Positions 49,904-57,863 of a stretch of DNA of 64,000 nt are shown in pieces. The notes under the pieces were generated by a model, which saw only the letters and a list, made by a program, of their open reading frames with translations, ran no database searches and had not been told where the DNA came from. The stretch comes from Prevotella sp. (GTDB lineage: Bacteria > Bacteroidota > Bacteroidia > Bacteroidales > Bacteroidaceae), in the NCBI GenBank assembly GCA_017475265.1, contig JAFVFY010000022.1:1-64000 (forward strand). The letters run 5' to 3'. Position numbers and translations under genes: made by a program. Position 1 is the first letter of the stretch; each line of letters starts with the position of its first letter.

Positions 49904-50602
49904 TTACTGCAATGTGCCCTGCTCAGCAGCCTGAATCATGGCCTGGCTGGCATACATGTAAACCTCCACGCGGCGGTTCTGAGCCTTGCCGGCAGCCGTC
50001 GAGTTGTCGGCCACAGGATTAGACTCACCGTAGCCCATCGTGCTGCGAATCTGAGTGCTGGGAACACCAAGCGACAGCAGATAGTTGGTCACAGCCTGTG
50101 CGCGCTGCTGCGAAAGGTTCAGGTTCTTCTGAACGCTCTGCTCAGGAGTGGAGTTCTTCCATCCAGCGTTATCGGTATATCCCTGCACGGCCACGTCGCA
50201 GTCGGCGTTGCTCTTCAGCACATTTGAGAACTGTGTGAGCGAAGTCTTGGCAGTGCTGCTGAGCGTAGAGCTACCCGTGGTGAACAGGATGCCTGAGTCG
50301 AACGTCACCTTGACTGCCTCCAGACCGTTAGAGTCGGTCACGCTCTCCACCTGAGCATTCTGCACGGCCTCGGCCTCTTTCTTGGCCTTATCCATCTTCT
50401 TGCCGATGATAGCACCAGCACCAGCGCCTACGGCACCACCGATAGCGGCACCAACAGCGGTGTTACCAGCAATATTGCCAATGATAGCACCCAACACGGC
50501 ACCGCCGCCGGCACCAATTGCTGTTCCCTTGGCCATGTTACTGCAACTGGCCATAATCAATCCTGCACAGAGTGCAAGAGCAGTTACCTTAAATGCTTTC
50601 AT
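49904..50602 (-). CDS. OmpA-family peptidoglycan-binding lipoprotein
   Basis: 232 residues, lipobox IMASC at Cys20. A glycine zipper (about residues 28-67, GAGGGAVLGAIIGNIAGN) can insert in or lie on the membrane; an OmpA C-terminal domain follows (TFDSGILFTTGSSTLS, VQGYTDNAG, LSQQRAQAVTNYLLSLGV, NRRVEVYMY). It ties the outer membrane to the wall; the YiaD-like layout fits. The open frame starts 17 codons further upstream at 50653, but the signal peptide begins at 50602. Confidence 0.92.
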   Translation of the reverse strand: MKAFKVTALALCAGLIMASCSNMAKGTAIGAGGGAVLGAIIGNIAGNTAVGAAIGGAVGAGAGAIIGKKMDKAKKEAEAVQNAQVESVTDSNGLEAVKVTFDSGILFTTGSSTLSSTAKTSLTQFSNVLKSNADCDVAVQGYTDNAGWKNSTPEQSVQKNLNLSQQRAQAVTNYLLSLGVPSTQIRSTMGYGESNPVADNSTAAGKAQNRRVEVYMYASQAMIQAAEQGTLQ

Positions 50603-50710
50603 AATTCTTGTGTTTGAATGGTTATAAATAAATGTAATAAATCTATGCCTCAAATTCTATGCCTCACTTAGCACCACGGACGTTCTTGCCCGCAATCCAA
50701 AAGTACGCTG

Positions 50711-50718
50711 CAAAGATA
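50711..50718 (-). promoter_or_regulatory. -7 box for the OmpA-mtgA-era operon
   Basis: Minus-strand TATCTTTG followed by CAG, about 109 bp upstream of the start. No good -33 TTTG at the expected distance. Confidence 0.45.
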
Positions 50719-50820
50719 GTACTTTTATCGGAGTTACACCATAATCATATTGGCAAATCTAACAACACTTAACATCCTTTAACCTCATTCGCACTTTTTA
50801 GGCTCTTTTCATCCTTTTGT

Positions 50821-51057
50821 ATGTTCTCTGCTCCCATAGGCTCACGTACAATAGCACTAAATGCAGTGACAAGTCCTACATTGAATGAGTATTATACGCT
50901 CTACAACGATATAGCCGCAGAGGTGCGTCATTATCTGCCACAGCTGCGAGTTAAGCGGATTCTTTGCCCCTGCGACTGGGACGAAAGAATAACAAGAATC
51001 AATTTTTCTCACGAACTTTTTTTGATTTCACTATACATTCCTACATTTTTCTCATAA
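50821..51057 (+). pseudogene. N-terminal fragment of an EcoRI-like adenine methyltransferase
   Basis: 78 residues. The segment LNEYYTLYNDIAAEVRHYLPQL followed by RILCPCDWDE is like the start of EcoRI-family DNA adenine methyltransferases in Bacteroidota (recalled, not searched). After CDWDE the sequence changes to an unrelated hydrophobic end and stops; the catalytic domain is absent. It is best read as a remnant of a restriction-modification gene. No promoter is evident. Confidence 0.45.
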
Positions 51058-51433
51058 CTCACATATATACAGAATGTTAGTTTATGTATAGACCATACAT
51101 TTTATGGTGCCACTATACATAGGCAGTAAACGGACTATATCCACATACATAACGGAGGAAAGCAGTAACAATAACAGTCATATGATTTTGTTTCTCCTAT
51201 GGAAACTGTTTGTTTCTACCGTAGAAACTGTTTGTTTCTCCAATGGAAACAAATTGTTTCCACAGAGAAATATTTGGAAACAAACTGATTATCTGATACT
51301 TAGATACGTTATTTTGGTACTATCCTACGTCTGTTTTCAATGAATGTATAGTGCCCATCAATTATGTAGGCTCTATACATAAGCTAAATTATTTATATTT
51401 AGATAGTTACAACAAAAATGCAGGAATGTATAG
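51031..51433. repeat. Six dispersed CTATACAT motifs
   Basis: CTATACAT or its complement ATGTATAG occurs at 51031, 51084, 51113, 51344, 51373 and 51426, all in non-coding sequence. Two pairs (51084/51113 and 51344/51373) have the same 29-bp offset and opposed orientation. It could be an operator or a trace of a lost element. Confidence 0.55.
51190..51277. repeat. Four 22-bp palindromic units
   Basis: Units start at 51190, 51212, 51234 and 51256 with the form GTTTCTnnnnnAGAAAC plus TGTTT; each 17-bp core is a palindrome. Contiguous and without spacers. Confidence 0.85.
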
Positions 51434-51478
51434 TATTTTTAAAAACTTTTCGCCAGAAAAAATGTCACACTTACTGAG

Positions 51479-51540
51479 CCTAAGTATTATACTTGCGCCA
51501 CCTAAGTATCATACTTCTGTCACCTAAACACTATGTTTTC
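51479..51540. repeat. 22-bp array upstream of the exonuclease fragment
   Basis: CCTAAGTATTATACTT (51479) and CCTAAGTATCATACTT (51501) are exactly 22 bp apart; a decayed third (CCTAAACACTATG) starts at 51523. The cores are palindromic (AAGTATnATACTT). Similar units lie at 484-540. Confidence 0.8.
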
Positions 51541-51589
51541 CATTTTCGCCCTCTATATATCGCAAAAAGTATTAAATCCTTTTCATTTC

Positions 51590-51621
51590 TTTGTTTGTAT
51601 CAGGGGAAATGTGTAACTTTG
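51590..51621 (+). promoter_or_regulatory. Promoter of the exonuclease fragment/DUF2130 unit
   Basis: TTTG (51590-51593), 20 bp, TAACTTTG (51614-51621) followed by CA. A good consensus; the first intact gene downstream is DUF2130. Confidence 0.7.
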
Positions 51622-51692
51622 CATTCCAATAACAATAACGAATAAACCGGTAATATGATTAAGCAATATTACAATCGAACTACCATCGGATT

Positions 51693-51929
51693 ATTCACAT
51701 TCGCCTCGGCATGAGGGATGAAGTTGGCAAGAAGAGGGGCATCTGCACCATGCAGTCATCAACGGACTTCTGCAGGATACGTGGCTACTATGGTTACAAA
51801 TTTCCAAAGCTCCAAGAGCTTTATTGGAAACTCTTCGGAGAGGATTTCGACGATGCCCATAATGCGATGAGTGACATTGAGGCAACGGAACGCTGCTTCT
51901 GGGAACTTAAGAAACGTGGAATCATTTAA
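51693..51929 (+). pseudogene. C-terminal remnant of a DnaQ-like 3'-5' exonuclease
   Basis: The frame from about 51693 reads HIRLGMRDEVGKKRGICTM and then STDFCRIRGYYGYKFPKL and DFDDAHNAMSDIEATERCFWEL, the end of a DEDDh exonuclease including the last His-Asp pair. The N-terminal half with the first acidic residues (FxDxET) is missing; the sequence before it, from ATG 51655, reads another frame and stops. A deletion has joined the promoter to the C-terminal part. It is followed 12 bp later by the DUF2130 gene. Confidence 0.6.
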
Positions 51930-51941
51930 CAACGTGTTAAG

Positions 51942-53483
51942 ATGAACGAGATAAAATGTCCGAATTGCGGTAAAGTGTTCTCGGTTGACGAGGCGAGTTA
52001 TGCGTCTGTCGTCAATCAGGTGAGGACTCGGGAGTTCCAGGCCGATGTGGAACGTCGCGTCAAGGAAATGGAGAAGCAGCAGGAGTTGCTTCGCCAGTCT
52101 GACAAGTTACGGGCTGAGCAGGGATTCCAGCAACAACTGAATGCCAAGAAACAGGAACTGGAAAGGCGGAACGCTGAAATAGCCCGACTTGAGGAACAGC
52201 TTAAAGGCATCGCCATTTCCAAGCAGGCAGAGTATGAAAAACTATTAGCAGCGAAGGAAGCTGAGATATTGCAGTTACAAGGGCAGGTGGCACAGAGCCA
52301 GAGTCAGACGCAAGTAGCCGTATTGAAGGAACAGAACAGAGCAAACCAGATTATTCAATTAAAGGAAAGCGAGATTTCAACATGGAAGGAGAGACTGGAT
52401 GCCGAGAAGAATGATTCTATGCGTCGTGAGCATGACATCCGCCAAGGCTACGAACTGCAATTGAAGCAGAAGCAGGATATGGTGGACTACTACAAAGACC
52501 TGAAGACGCGCATGTCGACGAAGATGGTAGGCGAAACGTTGGAGGCCCATTGCAACACGCTCTTCAACACGACCATTCGGCCCATCATGCCGCAGGCTTA
52601 TTTCGAGAAAGACAATGATGCCACCACAGGATCGAAGGGCGACTTCATCTTCCGCGATTTCGACGGCGACTTTGAGTATATCTCCATCATGTTCGAGATG
52701 AAGAACGAGATGGACGAGACTGCCACCAAGCACCGCAACGAGGACTTCCTGAAGAAGCTGGACGAAGACCGCCGGACAAAGAAGTGTGAGTTTGCCGTGC
52801 TCGTCTCGATGCTCGAACCCGACAGCGAACTCTACAACACTGGCATCGTGGACATGAGCCATCGTTATCCCAAGATGTATGTCATCCGTCCGCAGTTCTT
52901 CATACCCATCATCACGCTCTTAGTGCAGACCTCAAAGAAAAGCATCGCCCTGCAACGGCAGTTGGTGCTGGCACAGAGCCAGTCGGTGGACGTGACAAAC
53001 TTCGAGTCGAAGCTGAACGATTTCAAGGAGCGTTTCTCCAACAATTATCGTCTTGCAAGTGAAAAATTCCAACGGGCCATCGAGGAAATAGACAAATCCA
53101 TCGACCATCTACAAAAGATCAAGGCCAATCTCTTAGGCTCGGAAAACAATCTGCGCATCGCCAATAACAAGGCAGAAGAGCTGACCATCAAGAAACTAAC
53201 TTATCAGAACCCGACGATGAAGGCCAAGTTTGATGAGGCAAGAAAGGGTGAGCATATGAATACTAAAAAAGATGACGTAGTTAGCGAGGAAAAATCTGTT
53301 GAAGAATACTCTGGCGTAAAGGTTGGTGACAGAATCATCTACGAATATAGATACTGTACCATCGTTGATAAAAGAACAGAAAATGGAAAATCTCTGCTTG
53401 TCATACGTTATGACAGCGGCAGTACTGAAACTATTGAAAACGACTTGGCTAAATATACAATTACTACGAGTTCCAAGCCGTGA
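51942..53483 (+). CDS. DUF2130 protein with zinc ribbon, coiled coil and extra C-terminal domain
   Basis: 513 residues. It starts with a zinc-ribbon half CPNCGKVF, then a long coiled coil (about residues 25-190, rich in Glu/Gln/Lys), then the DUF2130 domain ([40 protein letters not shown]), whose acidic-Lys pattern (D ... E-M-K) resembles PD-(D/E)xK nucleases. The usual family member is about 430 residues; here about 80 more follow, including a small beta domain [22 protein letters not shown]. The function is unknown. It sits in a decayed region next to remnants of a methyltransferase and an exonuclease. Confidence 0.8.
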   Translation: MNEIKCPNCGKVFSVDEASYASVVNQVRTREFQADVERRVKEMEKQQELLRQSDKLRAEQGFQQQLNAKKQELERRNAEIARLEEQLKGIAISKQAEYEKLLAAKEAEILQLQGQVAQSQSQTQVAVLKEQNRANQIIQLKESEISTWKERLDAEKNDSMRREHDIRQGYELQLKQKQDMVDYYKDLKTRMSTKMVGETLEAHCNTLFNTTIRPIMPQAYFEKDNDATTGSKGDFIFRDFDGDFEYISIMFEMKNEMDETATKHRNEDFLKKLDEDRRTKKCEFAVLVSMLEPDSELYNTGIVDMSHRYPKMYVIRPQFFIPIITLLVQTSKKSIALQRQLVLAQSQSVDVTNFESKLNDFKERFSNNYRLASEKFQRAIEEIDKSIDHLQKIKANLLGSENNLRIANNKAEELTIKKLTYQNPTMKAKFDEARKGEHMNTKKDDVVSEEKSVEEYSGVKVGDRIIYEYRYCTIVDKRTENGKSLLVIRYDSGSTETIENDLAKYTITTSSKP

Positions 53484-53741
53484 TAATATAATCTAAAATA
53501 CCATTAAACGTCATCTTGCAAAATTACCCCATATCAAGTATGTTGGTAGTGGTTATAGTGGCCATTGGGAAATAGTTGATGATAACCAATAGCTACAGCC
53601 ACTTGGTTCTGCCACTTGTTTTTTTTCAACGCGATTTTGAGTGTAGCCGTTTTGGTGTTAAACATCTTGAATGAATCGTCCATAGGGCCAGCTATCTCAG
53701 ACGCCTTTTCCTGAAAACTTCCCAAAAAGAGGTTTGGATTT
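53484..53741. other. Intergenic region with a possible gene remnant
   Basis: No intact gene. One plus-strand frame (about 53498-53591) reads TIKRHLAKLPHIKYVGSG and then HWEIVDDNQ before a stop, which looks like the end of a lost protein with a winged-helix tail; too short to classify. The rest is unassigned. Confidence 0.35.
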
Positions 53742-53772
53742 TTTGCTGATTCGCATAAAATGTGTACCTTTG
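53742..53772 (+). promoter_or_regulatory. sufB promoter
   Basis: TTTG (53742-53745), 19 bp, TACCTTTG (53765-53772) followed by CA; the ATG is at 53798. Confidence 0.75.
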
Positions 53773-53797
53773 CAACCTGTTTTGATATTTGAGACAA

Positions 53798-55285
53798 ATG
53801 GCAGAGAACGATAACGAATTGGTGCGGCGGATAGCGGAGCAGAAATATGAGTACGGCTTCACTACCGACGTGCATACCGATATTATAGAGAAAGGTCTCA
53901 ACGAAGACGTGGTGAGGCTTATCTCCTCAAAGAAAGGCGAGCCGGAGTGGATGCTCGACTTCCGCCTGAAGGCTTTCCACTACTGGAAGGAACAACAGGA
54001 ACCTACATGGGGACACGTTCATGTGCCGAAGGTTGACTATCAGGAGATAAGCTACTACGCCGACCCAACGGCAAAGAAGCCCGCCAAGGGTTCTGTAAAC
54101 GGTGGTAGCGTTGGAGGGGATTCGCAATCCCCGACCATAGATCCCGAGCTGGAAAAGACCTTCGACAAGCTGGGCATCCCCCTCGAAGAGCGCCTGGCCC
54201 TGAGCGGCAACACTGCCGTCGATGCCATCATGGACTCAGTAAGTGTAAAGACCACATTCAAAGAGAAACTGGCCGAGAAGGGAGTCATCTTCTGTAGCAT
54301 CGGCGATGCCATCAAGGATCACCCCGACCTCGTAAGACAGTATCTCGGCTCGGTGGTACCCTACAAGGATAATTTCTATGCCGCCCTGAACTCGGCTGTG
54401 TTCAGCGATGGAAGCTTTGTCTATATCCCCAAGGGCGTGCGCTGCCCTATGGAGCTGAGCAGTTACTTCCGCATCAATGCCAGAAACACCGGGCAGTTTG
54501 AGCGCACACTCATCATTGCCGATGACGACAGCTACGTCTCTTACCTTGAAGGATGTACGGCTCCCATGCGAGACGAGAATCAGCTGCATGCAGCCATCGT
54601 GGAGATTATCGTGATGAACCGCGCCGAGGTGAAATACTCCACGGTGCAGAACTGGTATCCTGGCGACGAGCAAGGACGCGGCGGCGTGCTCAACCTAGTG
54701 ACGAAGCGCGGCGACCTTCGCGGCGTGGACTCCAAGCTCTCGTGGACACAGGTGGAGACGGGAAGTGCCATCACATGGAAATATCCGTCGTGCCTCTTGC
54801 GAGGTGATAATTCCCAGGCAGAATTCTATTCCGTGGCTGTGACGAACAACTACCAGGAAGCCGACACGGGCACGAAGATGATTCACATAGGACGCGACAC
54901 GAAATCCACGATTATCTCGAAAGGTATCAGCGCAGGACACTCGCAGAACTCCTACCGAGGACTGGTGCGAGCTGCTGCTACGGCAGAGAACGCCCGCAAC
55001 TATTCCTCGTGCGACTCCTTGCTGCTCGGCTCGCAATGTGGCGCCCACACCTTCCCCTACATGGACGTGCACAACCCAACGGCCATCTTTGAGCACGAGG
55101 CTACGACATCGAAAATATCCGAAGACCAGCTCTTCTACTGCCAGCAACGTGGTATCCCCACCGAACAGGCCGTCGGCCTCATCGTGAACGGCTACGCCAA
55201 GGAGGTGCTCAACAAGCTACCTATGGAGTTCGCCGTCGAGGCACAGAAACTGCTCAGCGTCTCACTCGAAGGAACAGTGGGATAG
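53798..55285 (+). CDS. sufB: Fe-S cluster assembly scaffold SufB
   Basis: 495 residues. SUF-system scaffold; conserved segments [64 protein letters not shown] and [18 protein letters not shown] are all present, including the cluster-site Cys of GSQCGAHT. A non-family stretch (about residues 98-112, [16 protein letters not shown]) contains the 24-bp palindrome also seen in the LytTR gene. sufC and sufD do not follow; the next gene is a thioredoxin-fold lipoprotein. The TTG at 53789 is rejected for ATG 53798. Confidence 0.95.
   Translation: MAENDNELVRRIAEQKYEYGFTTDVHTDIIEKGLNEDVVRLISSKKGEPEWMLDFRLKAFHYWKEQQEPTWGHVHVPKVDYQEISYYADPTAKKPAKGSVNGGSVGGDSQSPTIDPELEKTFDKLGIPLEERLALSGNTAVDAIMDSVSVKTTFKEKLAEKGVIFCSIGDAIKDHPDLVRQYLGSVVPYKDNFYAALNSAVFSDGSFVYIPKGVRCPMELSSYFRINARNTGQFERTLIIADDDSYVSYLEGCTAPMRDENQLHAAIVEIIVMNRAEVKYSTVQNWYPGDEQGRGGVLNLVTKRGDLRGVDSKLSWTQVETGSAITWKYPSCLLRGDNSQAEFYSVAVTNNYQEADTGTKMIHIGRDTKSTIISKGISAGHSQNSYRGLVRAAATAENARNYSSCDSLLLGSQCGAHTFPYMDVHNPTAIFEHEATTSKISEDQLFYCQQRGIPTEQAVGLIVNGYAKEVLNKLPMEFAVEAQKLLSVSLEGTVG
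54109..54132. repeat. 24-bp palindromic repeat inside sufB
   Basis: CGTTGGAGGGGATTCGCAAT followed by CCCC; reverse complement of 1021-1044 at 22 of 24 positions. In frame (residues around VGGDSQSP). Confidence 0.65.
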
Positions 55286-55343
55286 TTTTAGTTCATAGTT
55301 CATAAGTCATAGTTCATAGTTCATAATTCATAGTTCATAGTTA
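55286..55343. repeat. AGTTCATAGTTCATA tandem phrase
   Basis: Seven copies of AGTTCATA/AGTCATA fill the sufB to lipoprotein gap. Confidence 0.85.
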
Positions 55344-55345
55344 AG

Positions 55346-56482
55346 ATGAAAAAGATCATAATAACAGGCCTCATGGCGCTAGTCATAGTGGCATGTACCG
55401 ACAACAAACAGTTCACCGTCGAGGGCACTATCGAGGGTGCCCAGGACTCTACGCTTTACCTTTACAACCAGTCGCTCTCCGGTCCTGAGCTGATGGACTC
55501 CGTGAAGCTGGGCAGCGATGGGAAGTTCTCGTTCAAGAGCGATGCTCCTGATGCTCCAGACTTCTACGTCCTGCTCCTGCACAACCAGATTATCAACTTC
55601 TCCATCGATTCAACAGAGACCGTCACCATCAATGCCAAGTACCCAGGCATGGGCAGTAACTACACAGTCACAGGCTCGGACAACTGCGAGAAAATCCGCC
55701 AGCTGGCACTCCTACAGCAAGACCTGCAACGGCGCGCTATGGCTCTGGAACGTAATGGAAGCCTGACACAACAGCAGCGTCTCGACTCATTGCAGACAAT
55801 GGTAAACGAGTATAAGGACATCACCACACAACAATATATATATGTGGAGCCGCAGAAGGCCTACGCCTATTTCGCCCTCTTCCAGACGCTGGGTCAATGG
55901 AATCTCTATGAACGCAGCAATCCGCAGGACATGAAAGCATTCGGCGCCGTAGCGACCTGCTGGGACACTTACTACCCAGAAGCACTTCGCACCGAGTACC
56001 TGCGCAACATTGCCCTGAAGGGAATGAACGAACAGCGAGCCATCATGGCACGACAGAATACGGATGGCCTGGAAGGGAAAATCGTCAACGCAGGACTGAT
56101 AGAGCTGCAACTACCCGATGCTAGCGGAAACATACGCACGCTGACGGAGCTAGCAGGAAAAGTTGTACTGCTTGACTTCCACTCCTTCGGTCTGAAAGAT
56201 TCGGCAGCACGCATCCTAGAACTGCGCGAACTCTATAACAAATACCACGCACAGGGCCTGGAAATCTATCAGGTGAGCATAGACGGCGATGAGCATTTCT
56301 GGAAACAGCAAACCGAGCACCTGCCCTGGATTTGCGTCTTCGACCCCAATGCAACGTCGCTGCCCAGCTACAACGTGCAGGAAGTTCCCGAGTTCTTCAC
56401 CATCGACCGCGAAGGACTGCTGCAGAAACGCTCCGTACAGATGGCCGACGGTGTAGAGGAAGAAATACGCCGACTGCTATGA
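55346..56482 (+). CDS. DUF4369 thioredoxin-fold lipoprotein lacking CxxC
   Basis: 378 residues, lipobox VIVAC at Cys16 or 17. An N-terminal DUF4369 domain (FTVEGTIEGAQDSTLYLYN, about 24-115), a helical middle, and a C-terminal TlpA/AhpC-like domain (from about residue 255: LPDASGNIRTLTELAGKVVLLDFHSF, then IYQVSIDGDEHFWKQ). In TlpA-type proteins WCxPC would follow LLDF; here the sequence is HSFGLKDSA, with no cysteine, so it is unlikely to act as a disulfide reductase. It may be a binding protein. Its stop overlaps the next start (ATGA). Confidence 0.85.
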   Translation: MKKIIITGLMALVIVACTDNKQFTVEGTIEGAQDSTLYLYNQSLSGPELMDSVKLGSDGKFSFKSDAPDAPDFYVLLLHNQIINFSIDSTETVTINAKYPGMGSNYTVTGSDNCEKIRQLALLQQDLQRRAMALERNGSLTQQQRLDSLQTMVNEYKDITTQQYIYVEPQKAYAYFALFQTLGQWNLYERSNPQDMKAFGAVATCWDTYYPEALRTEYLRNIALKGMNEQRAIMARQNTDGLEGKIVNAGLIELQLPDASGNIRTLTELAGKVVLLDFHSFGLKDSAARILELRELYNKYHAQGLEIYQVSIDGDEHFWKQQTEHLPWICVFDPNATSLPSYNVQEVPEFFTIDREGLLQKRSVQMADGVEEEIRRLL

Positions 56483-56934
56483 GAAGCGTTGTCCTACTTA
56501 TCGCTTATCACTTTTCACTTCTCACTTCTTCCGCCCAGTTCACTTTGCACCAGGAGCACGACAGTCTCTACTGGCTAAACGACTGGCGACTCCCCTACCC
56601 TGTCTATCGTTACTGTACGGGCGACGTGGATGGCGACGGAATCGAAGATGCCCTTGTCGGTGTGGTGAAGTCCACACGCTATCACAAAGAACAAGGTCGC
56701 CGAATCTTCATCTTCCATCTAGTGAAGGGCAAGGCCCGTCCATTATGGATGGGGTCGAAATTGGGTGGCATACTTCAAGACTTCAAGTTTGTAGACGGCA
56801 TCGTCCGTAGTCTGGAAACAACCACCGATGGCCGCTATGTCGTAGCAGAATATCGCTGGAACGACTTCGGCCTAGCCTTTGAACGCTTCATCGTGAAGAA
56901 CGTGGACAAAGACACCGCCCTCCGCCACTATTAG
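56479..56934 (+). CDS. Small secreted protein with a Ca2+-type DxDxDG loop
   Basis: 151 residues with a signal peptide (MRSVVLLIAYHFSLLTSSAQ). The segment GDVDGDGIEDALVGVVKS resembles an FG-GAP/VCBS calcium loop; the rest (RRIFIFHLVKGKARPLWMG, DGRYVVAEYRW) is predicted beta. No known enzyme motif. Coupled to the lipoprotein gene by ATGA. The open frame extends upstream to 56332 in the lipoprotein gene, but that is not coding. Immediately after its stop comes a palindrome arm. Confidence 0.6.
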   Translation: MRSVVLLIAYHFSLLTSSAQFTLHQEHDSLYWLNDWRLPYPVYRYCTGDVDGDGIEDALVGVVKSTRYHKEQGRRIFIFHLVKGKARPLWMGSKLGGILQDFKFVDGIVRSLETTTDGRYVVAEYRWNDFGLAFERFIVKNVDKDTALRHY

Positions 56935-56936
56935 TG

Positions 56937-56975
56937 ACCCCACCCCCGACCCCTCCCCTACAAGGGAGGGGAGTA
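56937..56975. repeat. Palindromic arm after the small secreted gene
   Basis: CCCCACCCCCGACCCCTCCC, then CTACAAGGGAGGGGAGTA: one arm with its own hairpin, of the same family as 1191-1308, but outside a gene. It could act as a terminator-like hairpin, without a T-run. Confidence 0.75.
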
Positions 56976-57024
56976 GCTGCGTACCATTAAGGCGAAAAAT
57001 ATGCGAGAACAGTGACCAGCGAAA

Positions 57025-57061
57025 AATATGCGAGAACACCGTTTGGGTATTCCCGCATATT
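57025..57061 (-). terminator. Terminator of the rpmB-rpmG-DUF4295 operon
   Basis: On the minus strand AATATGCGGGAA pairs with TTCTCGCATATT (11 of 12 positions), followed by TTTTC. A second copy of the left arm (GCGAAAAATATGCGAGAAC) lies at 56992-57010. Confidence 0.65.
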
Positions 57062-57090
57062 CATAACTATGAGAAGATTTTTACTATTTC

Positions 57091-57249
57091 TTAGTTCTTG
57101 AAGAAGTCCTTTACGGCCTCATTGGGAACCATCTGCTCGTCGAAGATGAATGCACCCGTCTTGGGGCTGCGCACCATCTTGATAACCTTTGAGTAAGCGC
57201 GACCATCCTTCGAGCCTTCATGGAGGGTAGCGACGGTTTTCTTTGCCAT
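57091..57249 (-). CDS. DUF4295 small basic protein
   Basis: 52 residues: begins MAKKTVATLHEGSK and contains SKVIKMVRSPKTGAFIF and EAVKDFFKN. DUF4295 proteins occur only in Bacteroidota, almost always right after rpmG, and are taken to be small ribosome-associated proteins; the function is unproven. The stop at 57091 is 30 bp before the terminator. In other Bacteroidales ftsY follows; here nothing follows. Confidence 0.9.
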   Translation of the reverse strand: MAKKTVATLHEGSKDGRAYSKVIKMVRSPKTGAFIFDEQMVPNEAVKDFFKN

Positions 57250-57277
57250 ACTATCTCAGTCGATTAAAATGCGTTTG

Positions 57278-57469
57278 TTACTTGATTTCCTTGTGAACGG
57301 TAACCTTCTTGAGGATGGGGTTGTACTTCTTCAGCTCCAGACGCTCCGAGGTGTTCTTACGGTTCTTCGTGGTGATGTAACGGCTTGTGCCGGGCAGACC
57401 ACTGCTTTTCATCTCCGTGCACTCCAGTACGACCTGCACGCGGTTGCCTTTTGCTTTCTTGCTTGCCAT
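57278..57469 (-). CDS. rpmG: 50S ribosomal protein L33
   Basis: 63 residues: ends in [17 protein letters not shown]; the middle [32 protein letters not shown] is standard L33. Zinc-site cysteines are reduced to one (ECTEM), so this is the Cys-minus type. Gap to DUF4295 28 bp, to rpmB 4 bp. Confidence 0.95.
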   Translation of the reverse strand: MASKKAKGNRVQVVLECTEMKSSGLPGTSRYITTKNRKNTSERLELKKYNPILKKVTVHKEIK

Positions 57470-57473
57470 GGTC

Positions 57474-57737
57474 TTAGTCTCCTATTACTTTAATGTCCTT
57501 CCAGTCCACATAGCCATTGGCAACAGCCTGCTTCAGTGCGGCGTCAAGACCTACCTTGTTAATCAAACGAAGACCAGCGGCGCTAATCTTCAACTGAATC
57601 CAGCAGTCCTCCTCTACATAGAAGAACTTCTTGCTGAACAGGTTTACGTCGAAGGTGCGCTTTGTGCGATGCTTCGAGTGCGACACATTGTTACCAATCT
57701 GTGCCTTCTTTCCTGTGATTTGACAAACTTTAGACAT
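57474..57737 (-). CDS. rpmB: 50S ribosomal protein L28
   Basis: 87 residues: [29 protein letters not shown] is the L28 start; the tail reads [20 protein letters not shown]. First of a three-gene operon with rpmG and DUF4295. Confidence 0.96.
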   Translation of the reverse strand: MSKVCQITGKKAQIGNNVSHSKHRTKRTFDVNLFSKKFFYVEEDCWIQLKISAAGLRLINKVGLDAALKQAVANGYVDWKDIKVIGD

Positions 57738-57790
57738 TGCTATCTACTTTAATTTTGTTGCTTTTTTTGATACTTACTCCAAACAGGGTG

Positions 57791-57798
57791 CAAAGGTA
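57791..57798 (-). promoter_or_regulatory. -7 box of the rpmB operon
   Basis: Minus-strand TACCTTTG followed by CA, 54 bp upstream of rpmB. No consensus -33 at the expected distance. Confidence 0.55.
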
Positions 57799-57863
57799 CA
57801 CATTTTTTTGCTAACGAAGAATCCTGTGTTACAAATAAACGCAATTATTAGTTTTATTTAACA

